A stretch of 47,327 nucleotides of DNA from the NCBI RefSeq assembly GCF_002160525.1, contig NZ_NFKT01000035.1:1-47327 (forward strand). Direction: 5' to 3'. Shown in pieces: positions 1 through 8,416 of this stretch; position 1 is the stretch's first letter, and every line of letters starts with the position of its first letter. The notes below the pieces were generated by a model. It was not told the DNA's origin and made no database searches. It worked only from the letters and a program-made list of their open reading frames with translations. Position numbers and translations under genes: made by a program. The DNA comes from Lachnoclostridium sp. An169. Lineage in GTDB: Bacteria; Bacillota; Clostridia; Lachnospirales; Lachnospiraceae.

Positions 1-75
1 AACGCGGAACAGCCGGTCCTTGTACTCGCGGTTTGCCGCAGGATATTCCTGGTTATTTAATTTTTCATCATTCAA
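1..75 (-). CDS. Rpn/PD-(D/E)XK nuclease family protein, N-terminal fragment (runs off the window)
   Basis: Minus-strand frame starting at a TTG (75-73) behind a GGAGGTG ribosome binding site (83-89). The 25 visible residues end in NREYKDRLFRV, which resembles the opening of Rpn-type recombination-promoting nucleases (PD-(D/E)XK 'transposase' family) common in Lachnospiraceae. The catalytic part lies outside the window, so activity and intactness cannot be judged. The overlapping ATG in another frame stops almost at once, which supports the TTG start. The call rests on a short match only. Confidence 0.55.
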   Translation of the reverse strand, partial: MNDEKLNNQEYPAANREYKDRLFRV

Positions 76-390
76 TTAGTTGCACCTCCATTATAAAAAA
101 TAACTTCTGCAGTTGCAACCTTCTGTGAGCTCAATCAAAAGGAATTTGTCCGGCAAATACTCTCCTGGTAAAATCGCTGTTGCAAAACACATACGCTTTG
201 CCGGATGAATGTTTCATTATTATAGGCGCAATGCGTTAATCTGTCAATATGGAAATATATACAAATCTTTAGACTGAAAATGTACAGCCTTTTTTGTCGT
301 GAAGAACACGTAAAACCTATTGACAAACGCCCCTGTGTCCCCTACACTTAATAAGATTAAGCACAATTTTACATGGTAAGGAGAAGAGCC
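76..390. promoter_or_regulatory. Intergenic region with the potABCD promoter
   Basis: No gene is seen here. A sigma-A promoter for potA is clear: TTGACA at 320-325, a 17-base spacer and TACACT at 343-348, about 25 bases upstream of the potA ribosome binding site. Further upstream an inverted repeat, TCCGGCAAA (149-157) and TTTGCCGGA (197-205), could form a long-looped stem; its role is unknown. The rest is AT-rich without recognisable signals. Confidence 0.65.
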
Positions 391-1827
391 ATGAGTGAGA
401 ATATTATTGAATTAAAAAATATCAAAAAATGTTTTGATGACATGGTTGTCGTGGAGGACTTTAACCTGACAGTGAAAAAAGGGGAATTCGTCACTTTCCT
501 GGGGCCTTCCGGCTGCGGAAAAACGACGACGTTGCGGATGATAGCCGGGTTCGAGTTCCCCACGGAGGGGGAGATCCTGCTGAACGGGAAAGACATCAGC
601 CATCTGCCGCCGAACTTAAGGCCGATCAATACGGTTTTTCAGCGGTATGCGCTCTTTCCGCACCTGAATGTGTACGACAATGTGGCGTTCGGACTGAATC
701 TGAAGCGGCTGCCGAAACAGGTGATCAGCGAGAAGGTGAAGAAAGTCCTGGAGGTTGTGGATCTGGAAGGATTTGAAAAGAGAAGGATCTCCACACTCTC
801 CGGCGGACAGCAGCAGAGAATCGCCATTGCCCGGGCAATTGTCAATGAGCCGGATATCCTTCTGCTGGACGAGCCCCTTGGAGCACTTGACCTGAAGATG
901 CGCAAGGAGATGCAGCTGGAGCTTAAATCCATGCATGAACGGCTGGGGATCACATTTATCTATGTGACCCACGACCAGGAGGAAGCGCTTACCATGTCGG
1001 ACAAGGTTGTTGTCATGTCGGACGGAATGATCCAGCAGGTCGGAACGCCTGAGGAGATCTACAATGAGCCGAAGAATGCGTTTGTGGCGGATTTCATCGG
1101 GGAGAGTAATATTTTCGAGGGCAGGATGACTGCATCCATGACGGTAGAGTTCTGTAAGGCACAGTTCCCCTGCGTGGACAATGTTCCCAAAGATACCCGT
1201 GTGGATGTGGTGGTGAGGCCCGAGGATGTGATCATTACCGCGCCGGAAGAAGGGCAGATACGGGGAGTCGTAGATTCCGCCATTTTCAAGGGCATGTACT
1301 ATGAGATTACAGCCCTGTGCGGGGACAACGAGGTGGTAATCCAGAGCACGAAGAGCGCTCGGACCGGAGAGGAGATCGGAATGCGGATCGATCCGGACGG
1401 GATCCATGTCATGCCGGCAGGTGTGATGATGAATGTATTTGAGGGTGTTATCACGAAAGACGGCATGGCTGCTTTCGCAGGCGGAGAATATGCGTGCGAT
1501 CTGACGCAGCTGCTCGAAGGCTCCGCTCCGGCAGAGGGCGCTTCCGTGATTGCCGCAGACGGAGAAGAGATCAGCCTGGCAGGGATGGAAGTTACTGTGG
1601 AAGTACCGGTAAAAGCGGTGTCCATGAGCGATGAGCCGGATGAGTACAGGGCAGACGGAAATATTATCTCCTTTATCTACAAGGGAAGCCACTACAATTA
1701 TACTGTGCGCACAGGCACGGAGGATGATTTCGTACTGGATGAAGATGATCTCTGGAACGAGGGTGACCATGTCAGCCTGATTATTCCGGCAGATCAGATC
1801 ATACTGAAGAGAAAACAGGGGGAATGA
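391..1827 (+). CDS. potA: Spermidine/putrescine ABC transporter ATP-binding protein PotA (long form)
   Basis: Cytoplasmic ATPase that energises polyamine import with PotB, PotC and PotD. Walker A GPSGCGKTT (residues 38-46), Q-loop Gln84, signature LSGGQ (136-140), Walker B ILLLDEP (156-162) and H-loop His194 are all present. I start it at ATG 391 behind AAGGAG (378-383) rather than at the upstream in-frame ATG 373, which has no ribosome binding site. The protein is 478 residues, over 100 longer than usual PotA. After a normal TOBE-like region ending near IDPDGIHVM there is a second beta-rich stretch of about 130 residues that looks like another TOBE-type regulatory domain. First gene of potABCD; the next gene starts 1-4 bases after its stop. 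Confidence 0.93.
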   Translation: MSENIIELKNIKKCFDDMVVVEDFNLTVKKGEFVTFLGPSGCGKTTTLRMIAGFEFPTEGEILLNGKDISHLPPNLRPINTVFQRYALFPHLNVYDNVAFGLNLKRLPKQVISEKVKKVLEVVDLEGFEKRRISTLSGGQQQRIAIARAIVNEPDILLLDEPLGALDLKMRKEMQLELKSMHERLGITFIYVTHDQEEALTMSDKVVVMSDGMIQQVGTPEEIYNEPKNAFVADFIGESNIFEGRMTASMTVEFCKAQFPCVDNVPKDTRVDVVVRPEDVIITAPEEGQIRGVVDSAIFKGMYYEITALCGDNEVVIQSTKSARTGEEIGMRIDPDGIHVMPAGVMMNVFEGVITKDGMAAFAGGEYACDLTQLLEGSAPAEGASVIAADGEEISLAGMEVTVEVPVKAVSMSDEPDEYRADGNIISFIYKGSHYNYTVRTGTEDDFVLDEDDLWNEGDHVSLIIPADQIILKRKQGE

Positions 1828-1828
1828 T

Positions 1829-2629
1829 GTGATGGGGACCTTTCGTTTCAGCCGGAAACAACTGTGTATTCCATATGCACTGTTTCTGGTCTGTTTTGTT
1901 GTGCTGCCTCTGGCAGTGATTATTTACTATGCGTTTACGGACGGGAGCGGGAGATTCACCCTTGAGAATCTGCTGAGCTTCTTCACAAACGGCAATACCA
2001 TCGGCACGCTGTGCTACAGTGTGGTGATCGCGGTGGCCGTGACCGCAGTCTGCCTGCTGATCGCCTATCCGGTGGCTTATGTGCTTGCCCGGAGCGGGCT
2101 GAAAAGAGGTCCGGTGATCCTGATGATGTTCATCCTTCCCATGTGGATCAACTTCACGCTTCGAATCACTGCGCTCAAGGAAGTGCTGACGCTGATCGAG
2201 GGAAATCTGTCACTGCATCCGTTCTTAAACACGATTATTGCCATGACCTATGATTTCCTTCCGTTTATGATTCTGCCGCTCTACACGACGCTTCTCCAGC
2301 TGGATGAGAGCCTTCTGGAAGCGGCGGCGGATCTCGGGGCAGGACCGGTGGCCGTTTTTTTCCGGGTGACCCTTCCGCTGTCCATGCCGGGAATCGTAAG
2401 CGGTGTGACTATGACATTCCTTCCGGCGATGACCAACTACGTCATCCTGGATATGATTTACAACAGCACCTATATTATGGGATCCCTGATCGGAAGTTAT
2501 TTCAACATCTATGACTGGCACAACGGCTCTATGATCTCGCTGATCCTGTTTGCGGGAATCTGTATTGTGTCGATATTTACGGGAAAAGCAGATCAGAGTG
2601 ATCTGGACAACAGGGGGGCGGTGTTATGA
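1829..2629 (+). CDS. potB: Spermidine/putrescine ABC transporter permease PotB
   Basis: Integral membrane permease (about six hydrophobic segments) of the polyamine importer. It carries the EAA-type coupling helix, ESLLEAAADLGAGPVAVFFR followed by VTLPLSMPGI, which docks on the ATPase. Length of 266 residues is normal for the family. Start is GTG 1829 or the adjacent ATG 1832; the AGGGGG around 1817-1822 serves either. It sits 1 base after potA and overlaps potC by 4 bases (ATGA), so translation is likely coupled. Confidence 0.92.
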   Translation: MMGTFRFSRKQLCIPYALFLVCFVVLPLAVIIYYAFTDGSGRFTLENLLSFFTNGNTIGTLCYSVVIAVAVTAVCLLIAYPVAYVLARSGLKRGPVILMMFILPMWINFTLRITALKEVLTLIEGNLSLHPFLNTIIAMTYDFLPFMILPLYTTLLQLDESLLEAAADLGAGPVAVFFRVTLPLSMPGIVSGVTMTFLPAMTNYVILDMIYNSTYIMGSLIGSYFNIYDWHNGSMISLILFAGICIVSIFTGKADQSDLDNRGAVL

Positions 2630-3453
2630 TGAAGAAAGTACTATCATATTCGTGGCTTGTGCTCGTGGCACTGTTTATGTATATCCCTGTTCTGATTCTC
2701 GCCTTTTACAGCTTCACGGATTCCACAACCATCGGCGCGGTGCGTGGATTTTCCCTGCACAATTATGTGACTCTGTTTACCATGGAAGAGCTGAGAAACA
2801 TGATCGGGGGAACGCTTCTCCTGGCTGTCGGCGCGGCTGCCATCGCCGCTGTCCTCGGGACTCTGGGCGCGATCGGAGCGTTCTATTCAAGACCCGTTCC
2901 CAGGACACTGGTGGAGACGGCAAACCGGGTGCCGGTTGTAAATGCGGATGTTGTAACCGCGTTTTCCATATGCATCCTGCTGATCGTTGTGCTTGGAATT
3001 GAGAAAAATACATTTATTCCCCTTGTGATCGGACATGTGGTGCTCTGTACGCCTTTTGTCTATCTGGCGGTGATGCCGAAACTCAAACAGATGGACAACG
3101 GGCTTTATGAGGCGGCGCTTGATCTGGGAGCCACCCCATTCCAGGCGCTCCGGAAGATTGTGCTGCCCCAGATCATTCCGGGAGTGATCTCCGGTTTCAT
3201 GCTGTCCATCACGCTTTCACTGGATGATTATTTTGTTTCCACGTATACGAAACCGGCAACTTTTGATACGATCAGCACGTATGTGTATAATGCGACCAGA
3301 GGGGCACAGACCGAGATCAAAACAGCACTGTGGGCGCTTTCCACCGTGATCTTCCTGGTGGTAATCATTGCGGTGGTGCTTATGAATCTGGCGGCGTCGA
3401 AGCAGCCGAAGACACAGGAGGTGAGCGGGCATGACGGCAGAGAGAGAGAATAG
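2626..3453 (+). CDS. potC: Spermidine/putrescine ABC transporter permease PotC
   Basis: Second membrane permease of the polyamine importer, 275 residues. It has an N-terminal hydrophobic helix, the coupling motif EAALDLGATPFQALRKIVLP and the family segment SLDDYFVSTYT, which is characteristic of PotC. The start ATG overlaps the potB stop (ATGA). A second ATG follows immediately and cannot be excluded. The 3' end overlaps potD by 23 bases. Confidence 0.93.
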   Translation: MMKKVLSYSWLVLVALFMYIPVLILAFYSFTDSTTIGAVRGFSLHNYVTLFTMEELRNMIGGTLLLAVGAAAIAAVLGTLGAIGAFYSRPVPRTLVETANRVPVVNADVVTAFSICILLIVVLGIEKNTFIPLVIGHVVLCTPFVYLAVMPKLKQMDNGLYEAALDLGATPFQALRKIVLPQIIPGVISGFMLSITLSLDDYFVSTYTKPATFDTISTYVYNATRGAQTEIKTALWALSTVIFLVVIIAVVLMNLAASKQPKTQEVSGHDGRERE

Positions 3454-5047
3454 AAAAAGCGCGGCGGCAAGAATTGCTGCGGCGGGAATCGCAGCGGCAG
3501 GGCTCGCAGTGGCGGGCATGCCGGCGAGGATCCTGAGTACCGGAGCAGTGCATGCGGAAGCGGCGGAGAAGGATACAGGCGCAGCGGCAGCTGGCACAGC
3601 AACCGGGCAGGCTTCCGGGGAAAAGGTGACGCTGAGGATCGCCAACTGGGAGGAATATATCGACGAGGGCGGCTGGGATGAGGAAGAGGCCATCGACCTG
3701 GACGACCGTGAGGGTACGGTGATCCTGGGGGAGAATTCCATGATAGAGGACTTTGAAGCCTGGTATCTGGAAAATTACGGCGTGGAGGTGGACGTGGAGT
3801 ACTCTACCTTCGGGACAAATGAGGATCTTTACAACCAGCTCACGCTCGGCAATACGTTTGATCTTGTCTGTCCGTCGGAATATATGTTCATGAAGCTGAT
3901 TGCAGAGGATGAACTGAAACCTCTCTCAGAAGAGTTCTTTGACGAGACAAAAGAGGATAATTACTATATCCGCGGCGTGTCCGATTATATCAGAAACATA
4001 TTTGATTCGAATACGATCAACGGGGCGCCATGGAGCAGATATGCGGCAGGTTACATGTGGGGAACCACGGGAATCGTCTACAACCCGGAGAAGATCACAG
4101 AGGAGGAAGCTTCCCACTGGGCGCTTCTGACTGACCCGCGGTATAAAGGACAGGTTACGGTAAAGGACAATGTGCGTGACAGCTATTTCGCCGCCCTGGG
4201 AATCTTAAACGAAGAGGAGCTGCTGAGTCCGGACTTCATTAATTCCGACGACAGGCTGGAGCGGATTGCGGAGATCATGAACCGCACGGATGAGAAGACG
4301 GTGGAGGCTGCGGAGGATATCCTCAAGCAGATGAAAGAGAATGCCTACTCTTTTGAGTCCGACAGCGGAAAGGCAGACATGGTAACAGGAAAGGTCCTGG
4401 CCAACTACCAGTGGTCCGGAGACGCGGTCTATACCCTGGACCAGGCGGAGATCGATGACTATTATCTCGCCTATGCGGTGCCGGAGGAATGCACCAATGT
4501 GTGGTTTGACGGATGGGTGATGTTAAAGGACGGAATCGGCGATGACGCGCGGAAACAGCAGGCTGCCGAGGCTTTTATCAATTTTGTCTCCCGCCCGGAC
4601 AACGTGGTGAGAAATATGTATTATATCGGCTATACTTCTGTTATCGCCGGAGGTGACAGCGATATCATTTATGCTTATGCAGACTGGTGCTACGGCGCAG
4701 AGGATGATGCGGAGGACACCATCGAGTATCCGGTTGGATTTTTCTTCAGCGGGGATAACGGGGATCCGGATTATATCATCACCGCGGAGGCAGATCAGGC
4801 AAACCGGCAGCTCTTCGCCCAGTATCCGCCCGAGGATGTGCTTGGCCGGGCAGTGGTCATGCAGTATTTTGACCAGGAGAACAACCAGAGGATCAACCAG
4901 ATGTGGGTTAATGTGCGCTGCTTTGACCTGACGTCGATCTCTGTGGCAGACTGGGGAAAGATGGCGCTCGGCGTGATAATTGCCGCTGCCGTGATCTTTG
5001 TTTTCATCAAACGGGACGATATTTTCCGCAAGAAAAGTCCTGCTTGA
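3431..5047 (+). CDS. potD: Polyamine-binding protein PotD with C-terminal membrane anchor
   Basis: Extracellular spermidine/putrescine-binding component of the importer. The start at ATG 3431 has AGGAGG at 3417-3422 inside potC. Residues about 9-43 form an alanine-rich signal sequence without a lipobox cysteine. Family features follow: LRIANWEEYI, a TFGTNEDLYNQL segment, and LANYQWSGDAVY with WFDGWVML in the second lobe. At 538 residues it is far longer than typical PotD (about 350). The C-terminus ends in a transmembrane helix (about 511-526) followed by the basic tail KRDDIFRKKSPA. I infer that the protein is held on the membrane by this helix instead of by a lipid. An acidic insertion around residues 75-100 separates the first beta-strand from the rest. 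Confidence 0.88.
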   Translation: MTAERENRKSAAARIAAAGIAAAGLAVAGMPARILSTGAVHAEAAEKDTGAAAAGTATGQASGEKVTLRIANWEEYIDEGGWDEEEAIDLDDREGTVILGENSMIEDFEAWYLENYGVEVDVEYSTFGTNEDLYNQLTLGNTFDLVCPSEYMFMKLIAEDELKPLSEEFFDETKEDNYYIRGVSDYIRNIFDSNTINGAPWSRYAAGYMWGTTGIVYNPEKITEEEASHWALLTDPRYKGQVTVKDNVRDSYFAALGILNEEELLSPDFINSDDRLERIAEIMNRTDEKTVEAAEDILKQMKENAYSFESDSGKADMVTGKVLANYQWSGDAVYTLDQAEIDDYYLAYAVPEECTNVWFDGWVMLKDGIGDDARKQQAAEAFINFVSRPDNVVRNMYYIGYTSVIAGGDSDIIYAYADWCYGAEDDAEDTIEYPVGFFFSGDNGDPDYIITAEADQANRQLFAQYPPEDVLGRAVVMQYFDQENNQRINQMWVNVRCFDLTSISVADWGKMALGVIIAAAVIFVFIKRDDIFRKKSPA

Positions 5048-5072
5048 AATTCTCCGTAAAATAGCGTATAAT
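5044..5072 (+). promoter_or_regulatory. Sigma-A promoter of queT-queF-queC
   Basis: TTGAAA (5044-5049), 17-base spacer, TATAAT (5067-5072). The -35 box overlaps the potD stop codon. Two small hairpins follow in the leader (GATACAGA-type around 5074-5093; ACGCCGG/CCGGCGT at about 5097-5116). Confidence 0.8.
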
Positions 5073-5139
5073 CTGTATCTGTCTGATACAGACAATACGC
5101 CGGCAGATACCGGCGTGCGTTACTTCCAGATATAGAATT

Positions 5140-5179
5140 GACAGTTCGAGACCATCCTGTCATTAAACAAAACTAGGGA
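5140..5179 (+). ncRNA. PreQ1-I riboswitch aptamer upstream of queT
   Basis: Stem GACAG (5140-5144) / CTGTC (5157-5161) encloses a 12-base loop, TTCGAGACCATC. It is followed by an A-rich tail ending ACTAGGGA (5172-5179). Loop length, the closing loop C (the preQ1-pairing base of the family) and the tail AAACAAAACTAGG match the class I preQ1 aptamer; loop CGAG can pair with tail CTAG to form the H-type pseudoknot. It lies upstream of queuosine-precursor genes, the family's usual target. Confidence 0.85.
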
Positions 5180-5210
5180 CAACAAAACTGAAAGTGTAAC
5201 GTTGTTGACA

Positions 5211-5240
5211 TCCCTGGAACAAAAGTTCCGGGGATTTTTT
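5211..5240 (+). terminator. Intrinsic terminator of the PreQ1-I expression platform
   Basis: Ten-pair stem TCCCTGGAAC (5211-5220) / GTTCCGGGGA (5225-5234), AAAA loop, then TTTTTT (5235-5240). The 5' arm TCCCT can instead pair with AGGGA (5175-5179) of the aptamer tail, helped by AACAA (5181-5185) / TTGTT (5202-5206). That alternative pairing would be the antiterminator. Ligand binding locks the tail in the pseudoknot and should favour termination. Confidence 0.82.
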
Positions 5241-5282
5241 CTGCGGAGGAGATTCCGCGGTATTCTTATGGAGGTGAACGAA

Positions 5283-5804
5283 ATGGATAATAGTGTAGAA
5301 AGCATGAGCCGGGTGCAGAAGATGACAGTCTCTGCCATGGTAATGGCACTTTATATTGTCATTCTGGCTCTCACCCAGAGCTTTTCATTTGGAGCGTACC
5401 AGATCCGTATCGCAACGGCACTGTATGCGCTTGCCTATCTTTTTCCGTTCCTGGTTTTGCCCCTTGGTCTCGCAAATTTTATATCAAACCTGTTATTCGG
5501 CGGTTTCGGAATCGTGGATATGCTCGGCGGCTGCATTGTAGGAATGACGGCTGCGGCATGTATTGTTCTGATCCGGAAAATGAAATGGAACCGTGTGTTT
5601 ATCGCGGTACCGATCGTTCTCGTGCCGGGACTGGGAGTAGCGACATACCTGTCGTATTTCCTTGCCATGCCCTATCCGCTGATGGCGCTGAACCTGTGCA
5701 TCGGGCAGCTTCTGCCCTCGGTCTGCGGCGTGGCGCTTGTGAAAGTACTGGAGCGGGTGCTTTATCCGCACAGGGCGGTCCGCACGGAGGAACAGAAGAG
5801 CTGA
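5283..5804 (+). CDS. queT: QueT family queuosine-precursor transporter
   Basis: Small membrane protein of 173 residues with about five to six hydrophobic segments, an ECF-type substrate-binding subunit thought to import preQ1/preQ0 or related queuosine precursors. Recognisable family segments are VSAMVMALYIVILALTQSFS near the N-terminus and GLANFISNLLFGGFGIVDML. I chose ATG 5283 because GGAGGTGAA lies at 5270-5278; longer in-frame starts would fall inside the riboswitch terminator. The gene is under PreQ1-I control and precedes queF and queC. It has no private ATPase here, so it would share the general ECF energising module. Confidence 0.87.
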   Translation: MDNSVESMSRVQKMTVSAMVMALYIVILALTQSFSFGAYQIRIATALYALAYLFPFLVLPLGLANFISNLLFGGFGIVDMLGGCIVGMTAAACIVLIRKMKWNRVFIAVPIVLVPGLGVATYLSYFLAMPYPLMALNLCIGQLLPSVCGVALVKVLERVLYPHRAVRTEEQKS

Positions 5805-5873
5805 GATAGGTGTTCCGGCCGGATTGTATGTAAGAACAGATGAAAGAAAATATCAGATAAGGAGTCAGAAAAA

Positions 5874-6371
5874 ATGAGCGGCAGATCAAAAGAAGAATTA
5901 AGCGGCGTATCCCTCCTGGGAAACCAGAAAGTTTCCTATCCGATGGATTATGCCCCGGAGATGCTGGAGACATTTCCAAATAAGCATCCGGAAAATGACT
6001 ATTTTGTAAAATTCAACTGTCCGGAGTTCACAAGCCTCTGCCCCATGACGGGACAGCCGGACTTTGCGACAATCTATATCTCCTATGTGCCGGGGGAGCG
6101 GATGGTGGAGAGCAAGTCTCTGAAGCTGTATCTTTTCAGCTTCCGCAACCACGGAGATTTCCATGAGGACTGCGTCAATATTATCATGAAAGACCTGATC
6201 CGGCTGATGGATCCCAAGTATATTGAGGTGTGGGGAAAATTCACCCCCCGTGGCGGAATCTCCATTGATCCGTACTGTAACTATGGAAAACCGGGGACCT
6301 GCTGGGAGAAGGTCGCTTTCGAGCGCCTGACCCACCATGATCTCTATCCGGAAAAAGTGGACAACCGGTAA
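5874..6371 (+). CDS. queF: NADPH-dependent 7-cyano-7-deazaguanine reductase QueF
   Basis: Cytosolic enzyme that reduces the nitrile preQ0 to the amine preQ1 in queuosine biosynthesis. The 165 residues match the short (unimodular) QueF type. Catalytic Cys56 in [10 protein letters not shown] forms the thioimide with the substrate and Asp63 is the proton donor. The QueF signature [20 protein letters not shown] spans 79-98. Start ATG 5874 follows AAGGAG (about 5859-5864). It lies 69 bases after queT and 10 bases before queC, so the three genes form one riboswitch-controlled unit. Confidence 0.96.
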   Translation: MSGRSKEELSGVSLLGNQKVSYPMDYAPEMLETFPNKHPENDYFVKFNCPEFTSLCPMTGQPDFATIYISYVPGERMVESKSLKLYLFSFRNHGDFHEDCVNIIMKDLIRLMDPKYIEVWGKFTPRGGISIDPYCNYGKPGTCWEKVAFERLTHHDLYPEKVDNR

Positions 6372-6381
6372 AGGAGGCACT

Positions 6382-7074
6382 ATGTCAGAGAAAGCGATGG
6401 TTCTGTTCAGCGGCGGTGTGGACAGCACGACCTGCCTTGGACTTGCGATTGAAAGATTCGGAAAAGAAAATGTAATCCCTCTGTCCATCCATTACGGGCA
6501 GAAGCACGATAAAGAAGTACAGGCGGCGGAAAAGATTCTGGATTACTACGGGATCGAAGGAATGGAGATGGATCTCTCTCCGGTCTTTGCCTACAGTGAC
6601 TGTTCCCTCCTGGAGCATTCGGACAAAGAGATTCCGGAGGCTTCCTATGCGGAACAGCTGCAGGGAAATGAGGGAAGCCCGGTTTCCACCTATGTTCCCT
6701 TCCGCAACGGCCTCTTCCTCTCCGTGGCAGCCAGTATCGCCCTGTCCCGGGGATGCTCCTGTATCTATTACGGAGCCCACATGGATGACGCGGCGGGCAG
6801 TGCGTACCCGGACTGCAGTGAGAGTTTCTATGAAAGCATGAACCGGGCAGTTTACGAGGGAAGCGGAAAGGCTCTGCGCATTGAGGCGCCCTTTATCAGC
6901 AGGAACAAGGCGGGAGTAGTGGCAGAAGGGCTGCGGCTCGGAGTGCCCTATGAGCTGACATGGAGCTGCTATGAGGGGAAGGACCGGCCCTGCGGCGTGT
7001 GTGGAACATGTATCGACAGGAGAAAGGCCTTCGAGGCAAACGGAGTGGAGGATCCGGCGCAAATCCCAGGTTGA
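6382..7074 (+). CDS. queC: 7-cyano-7-deazaguanine synthase QueC
   Basis: ATP-dependent enzyme converting 7-carboxy-7-deazaguanine to preQ0. The PP-loop SGGVDS (residues 10-15) binds ATP; the zinc site is Cys196, Cys204, Cys207 and Cys210 (CYEGKDRPCGVCGTC). The product, 230 residues, is of family length. I start at ATG 6382 with AAGGAGG (6371-6377) overlapping the queF stop, not at the earlier in-frame ATG inside queF. The upstream enzymes QueD and QueE are not in the window. Confidence 0.96.
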   Translation: MSEKAMVLFSGGVDSTTCLGLAIERFGKENVIPLSIHYGQKHDKEVQAAEKILDYYGIEGMEMDLSPVFAYSDCSLLEHSDKEIPEASYAEQLQGNEGSPVSTYVPFRNGLFLSVAASIALSRGCSCIYYGAHMDDAAGSAYPDCSESFYESMNRAVYEGSGKALRIEAPFISRNKAGVVAEGLRLGVPYELTWSCYEGKDRPCGVCGTCIDRRKAFEANGVEDPAQIPG

Positions 7075-7099
7075 CAGAAAAAGCTCATGCGCACATAAT
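7071..7099 (+). promoter_or_regulatory. Sigma-A promoter of the PatB/MalY-like gene
   Basis: TTGACA (7071-7076), 17-base spacer, CATAAT (7094-7099), overlapping the queC stop codon. A small stem GGTACG/CGTACC follows around 7115-7132. Confidence 0.6.
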
Positions 7100-7181
7100 A
7101 TGATATCAGGAGTACAAGGTACGATCCTGCGTACCGGTATCATACTATACTGATGAAAAGACAGACTGGGAGTGAAACAGC

Positions 7182-8408
7182 ATGAGATACAATTTCGATA
7201 AAATCGTTGACAGAAAAGGAACGGACTGCCTGAAATATGATTTTGCAGTTGAGCGGGGAAAGCCGGAAGGGGTTCTGCCTCTCTGGGTGGCGGATATGGA
7301 TTTTCAGACGGCGCCGGCAGTCATAGAGCAGATCGAGAAGACGGCAGCGCACGGAATCTTCGGATACACCGACACAAAGGATGATTATTACCGGGCAGTG
7401 GCGGGATGGTATGAGAAGCATTTTGGCTGGAGACCGGAGAAGGAGTGGCTTGTCAAGACTCCGGGAATCGTATTTGCCCTGGCGGCGGCTGTCCGCGCAT
7501 ACACAAAAGAGGGCGACGGAGTTCTGCTCCAGCAGCCGGTTTACTATCCCTTCAGCGAGGTGATCCGCGACAATGACCGCCGGATTGTAAATTCACCGCT
7601 GAAACTGAAGGGAGGACGCTATGAGATCGATTTTGACGATCTGGAAGAAAAGATTGCCGGAGAACATATAAAGCTGTTCCTCATGTGCAGTCCCCACAAC
7701 CCCACAGGACGTGTGTGGGAGGAATGGGAGCTTCGCAAGATCGGAGAGCTCTGCCTGAAATACCACGTGACGGTTGTCAGCGATGAGATCCACTGTGATT
7801 TTGTTTATCCGGGACATGAGCACCATGTGTTTGCCTCCCTGGATGAGCGGTATGCCGGAATATCCCTGATCTGCACCTCGCCGAGCAAGACCTTTAACAC
7901 GGCGGGGCTGCAGGTCTCCAATATCTGGATTCCCAACCCGGATCTCCGGGAAGCGTTCGAGCGGGCGGTCCGCCAGACCGGATACAGCCAGCTCAATGTG
8001 ATGGGGCTTGCCGCGTGCCGTGCGGCATATGAAGAAGGCGGGGAATGGTATCTTCAGGTTAAGGATTATCTGAAGGGCAATCTGGATTTTACCCGGGCGT
8101 TCCTCACGAGGGAACTGCCGGAGATCCATCTGATCGAACCCGAGGGAACCTATCTTCTGTGGCTTGATTTCCGGGATCTGAATATGACGGAGGAAGAGCG
8201 GGAAGATCTGATTCTGAACCGTGCAGGGCTGTGGCTCGACAGCGGCGCGATCTTCGGAGAGGACGGAGAGGGCTTTGAGAGAATCAATATCGCCTGTTCC
8301 CGGAAGGTGCTTGAGGAGGCGCTTGTGCGGCTCAGAGATGCGCTGGGCAGCCTGGAATCTGGCAGGGGTGTGAAAAGTAAGCGCACCAGAGCTGAAAAAG
8401 AAAAATAA
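7182..8408 (+). CDS. PatB/MalY-type PLP-dependent C-S lyase (cystathionine beta-lyase-like)
   Basis: Fold-type I PLP enzyme of 408 residues. The opening LPLWVADMDF is typical of the MalY/PatB branch. SPHNPTGRVW (170-179) and SDEIHCDFVY (200-209) are the cofactor-site motifs, and Lys236 in SPSKTFNTAGLQ is the Schiff-base lysine. The branch cleaves cystathionine, cysteine or related C-S substrates to pyruvate, ammonia and a thiol. The gene has its own promoter at 7071-7099. It is followed by the catabolic unit starting at 8417 and may or may not belong functionally to it. Substrate is not predictable from sequence. Confidence 0.88.
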   Translation: MRYNFDKIVDRKGTDCLKYDFAVERGKPEGVLPLWVADMDFQTAPAVIEQIEKTAAHGIFGYTDTKDDYYRAVAGWYEKHFGWRPEKEWLVKTPGIVFALAAAVRAYTKEGDGVLLQQPVYYPFSEVIRDNDRRIVNSPLKLKGGRYEIDFDDLEEKIAGEHIKLFLMCSPHNPTGRVWEEWELRKIGELCLKYHVTVVSDEIHCDFVYPGHEHHVFASLDERYAGISLICTSPSKTFNTAGLQVSNIWIPNPDLREAFERAVRQTGYSQLNVMGLAACRAAYEEGGEWYLQVKDYLKGNLDFTRAFLTRELPEIHLIEPEGTYLLWLDFRDLNMTEEEREDLILNRAGLWLDSGAIFGEDGEGFERINIACSRKVLEEALVRLRDALGSLESGRGVKSKRTRAEKEK

Positions 8409-8416
8409 AAAAAACT

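Noticed and set aside
90..118. Minus-strand promoter TTGCAA-17-TATAAT for the Rpn fragment
   Set aside because: The predicted start would fall inside the ribosome binding site, so it could not give a translatable message.
616..1770. 384-codon minus-strand frame opposite potA
   Set aside because: Antisense shadow of a well supported gene; the His/Leu-rich translation matches no family.
5140..5161. tRNA T-arm-like sequence (GTTCGAGACC)
   Set aside because: No acceptor or anticodon arms; it is the PreQ1-I stem-loop.
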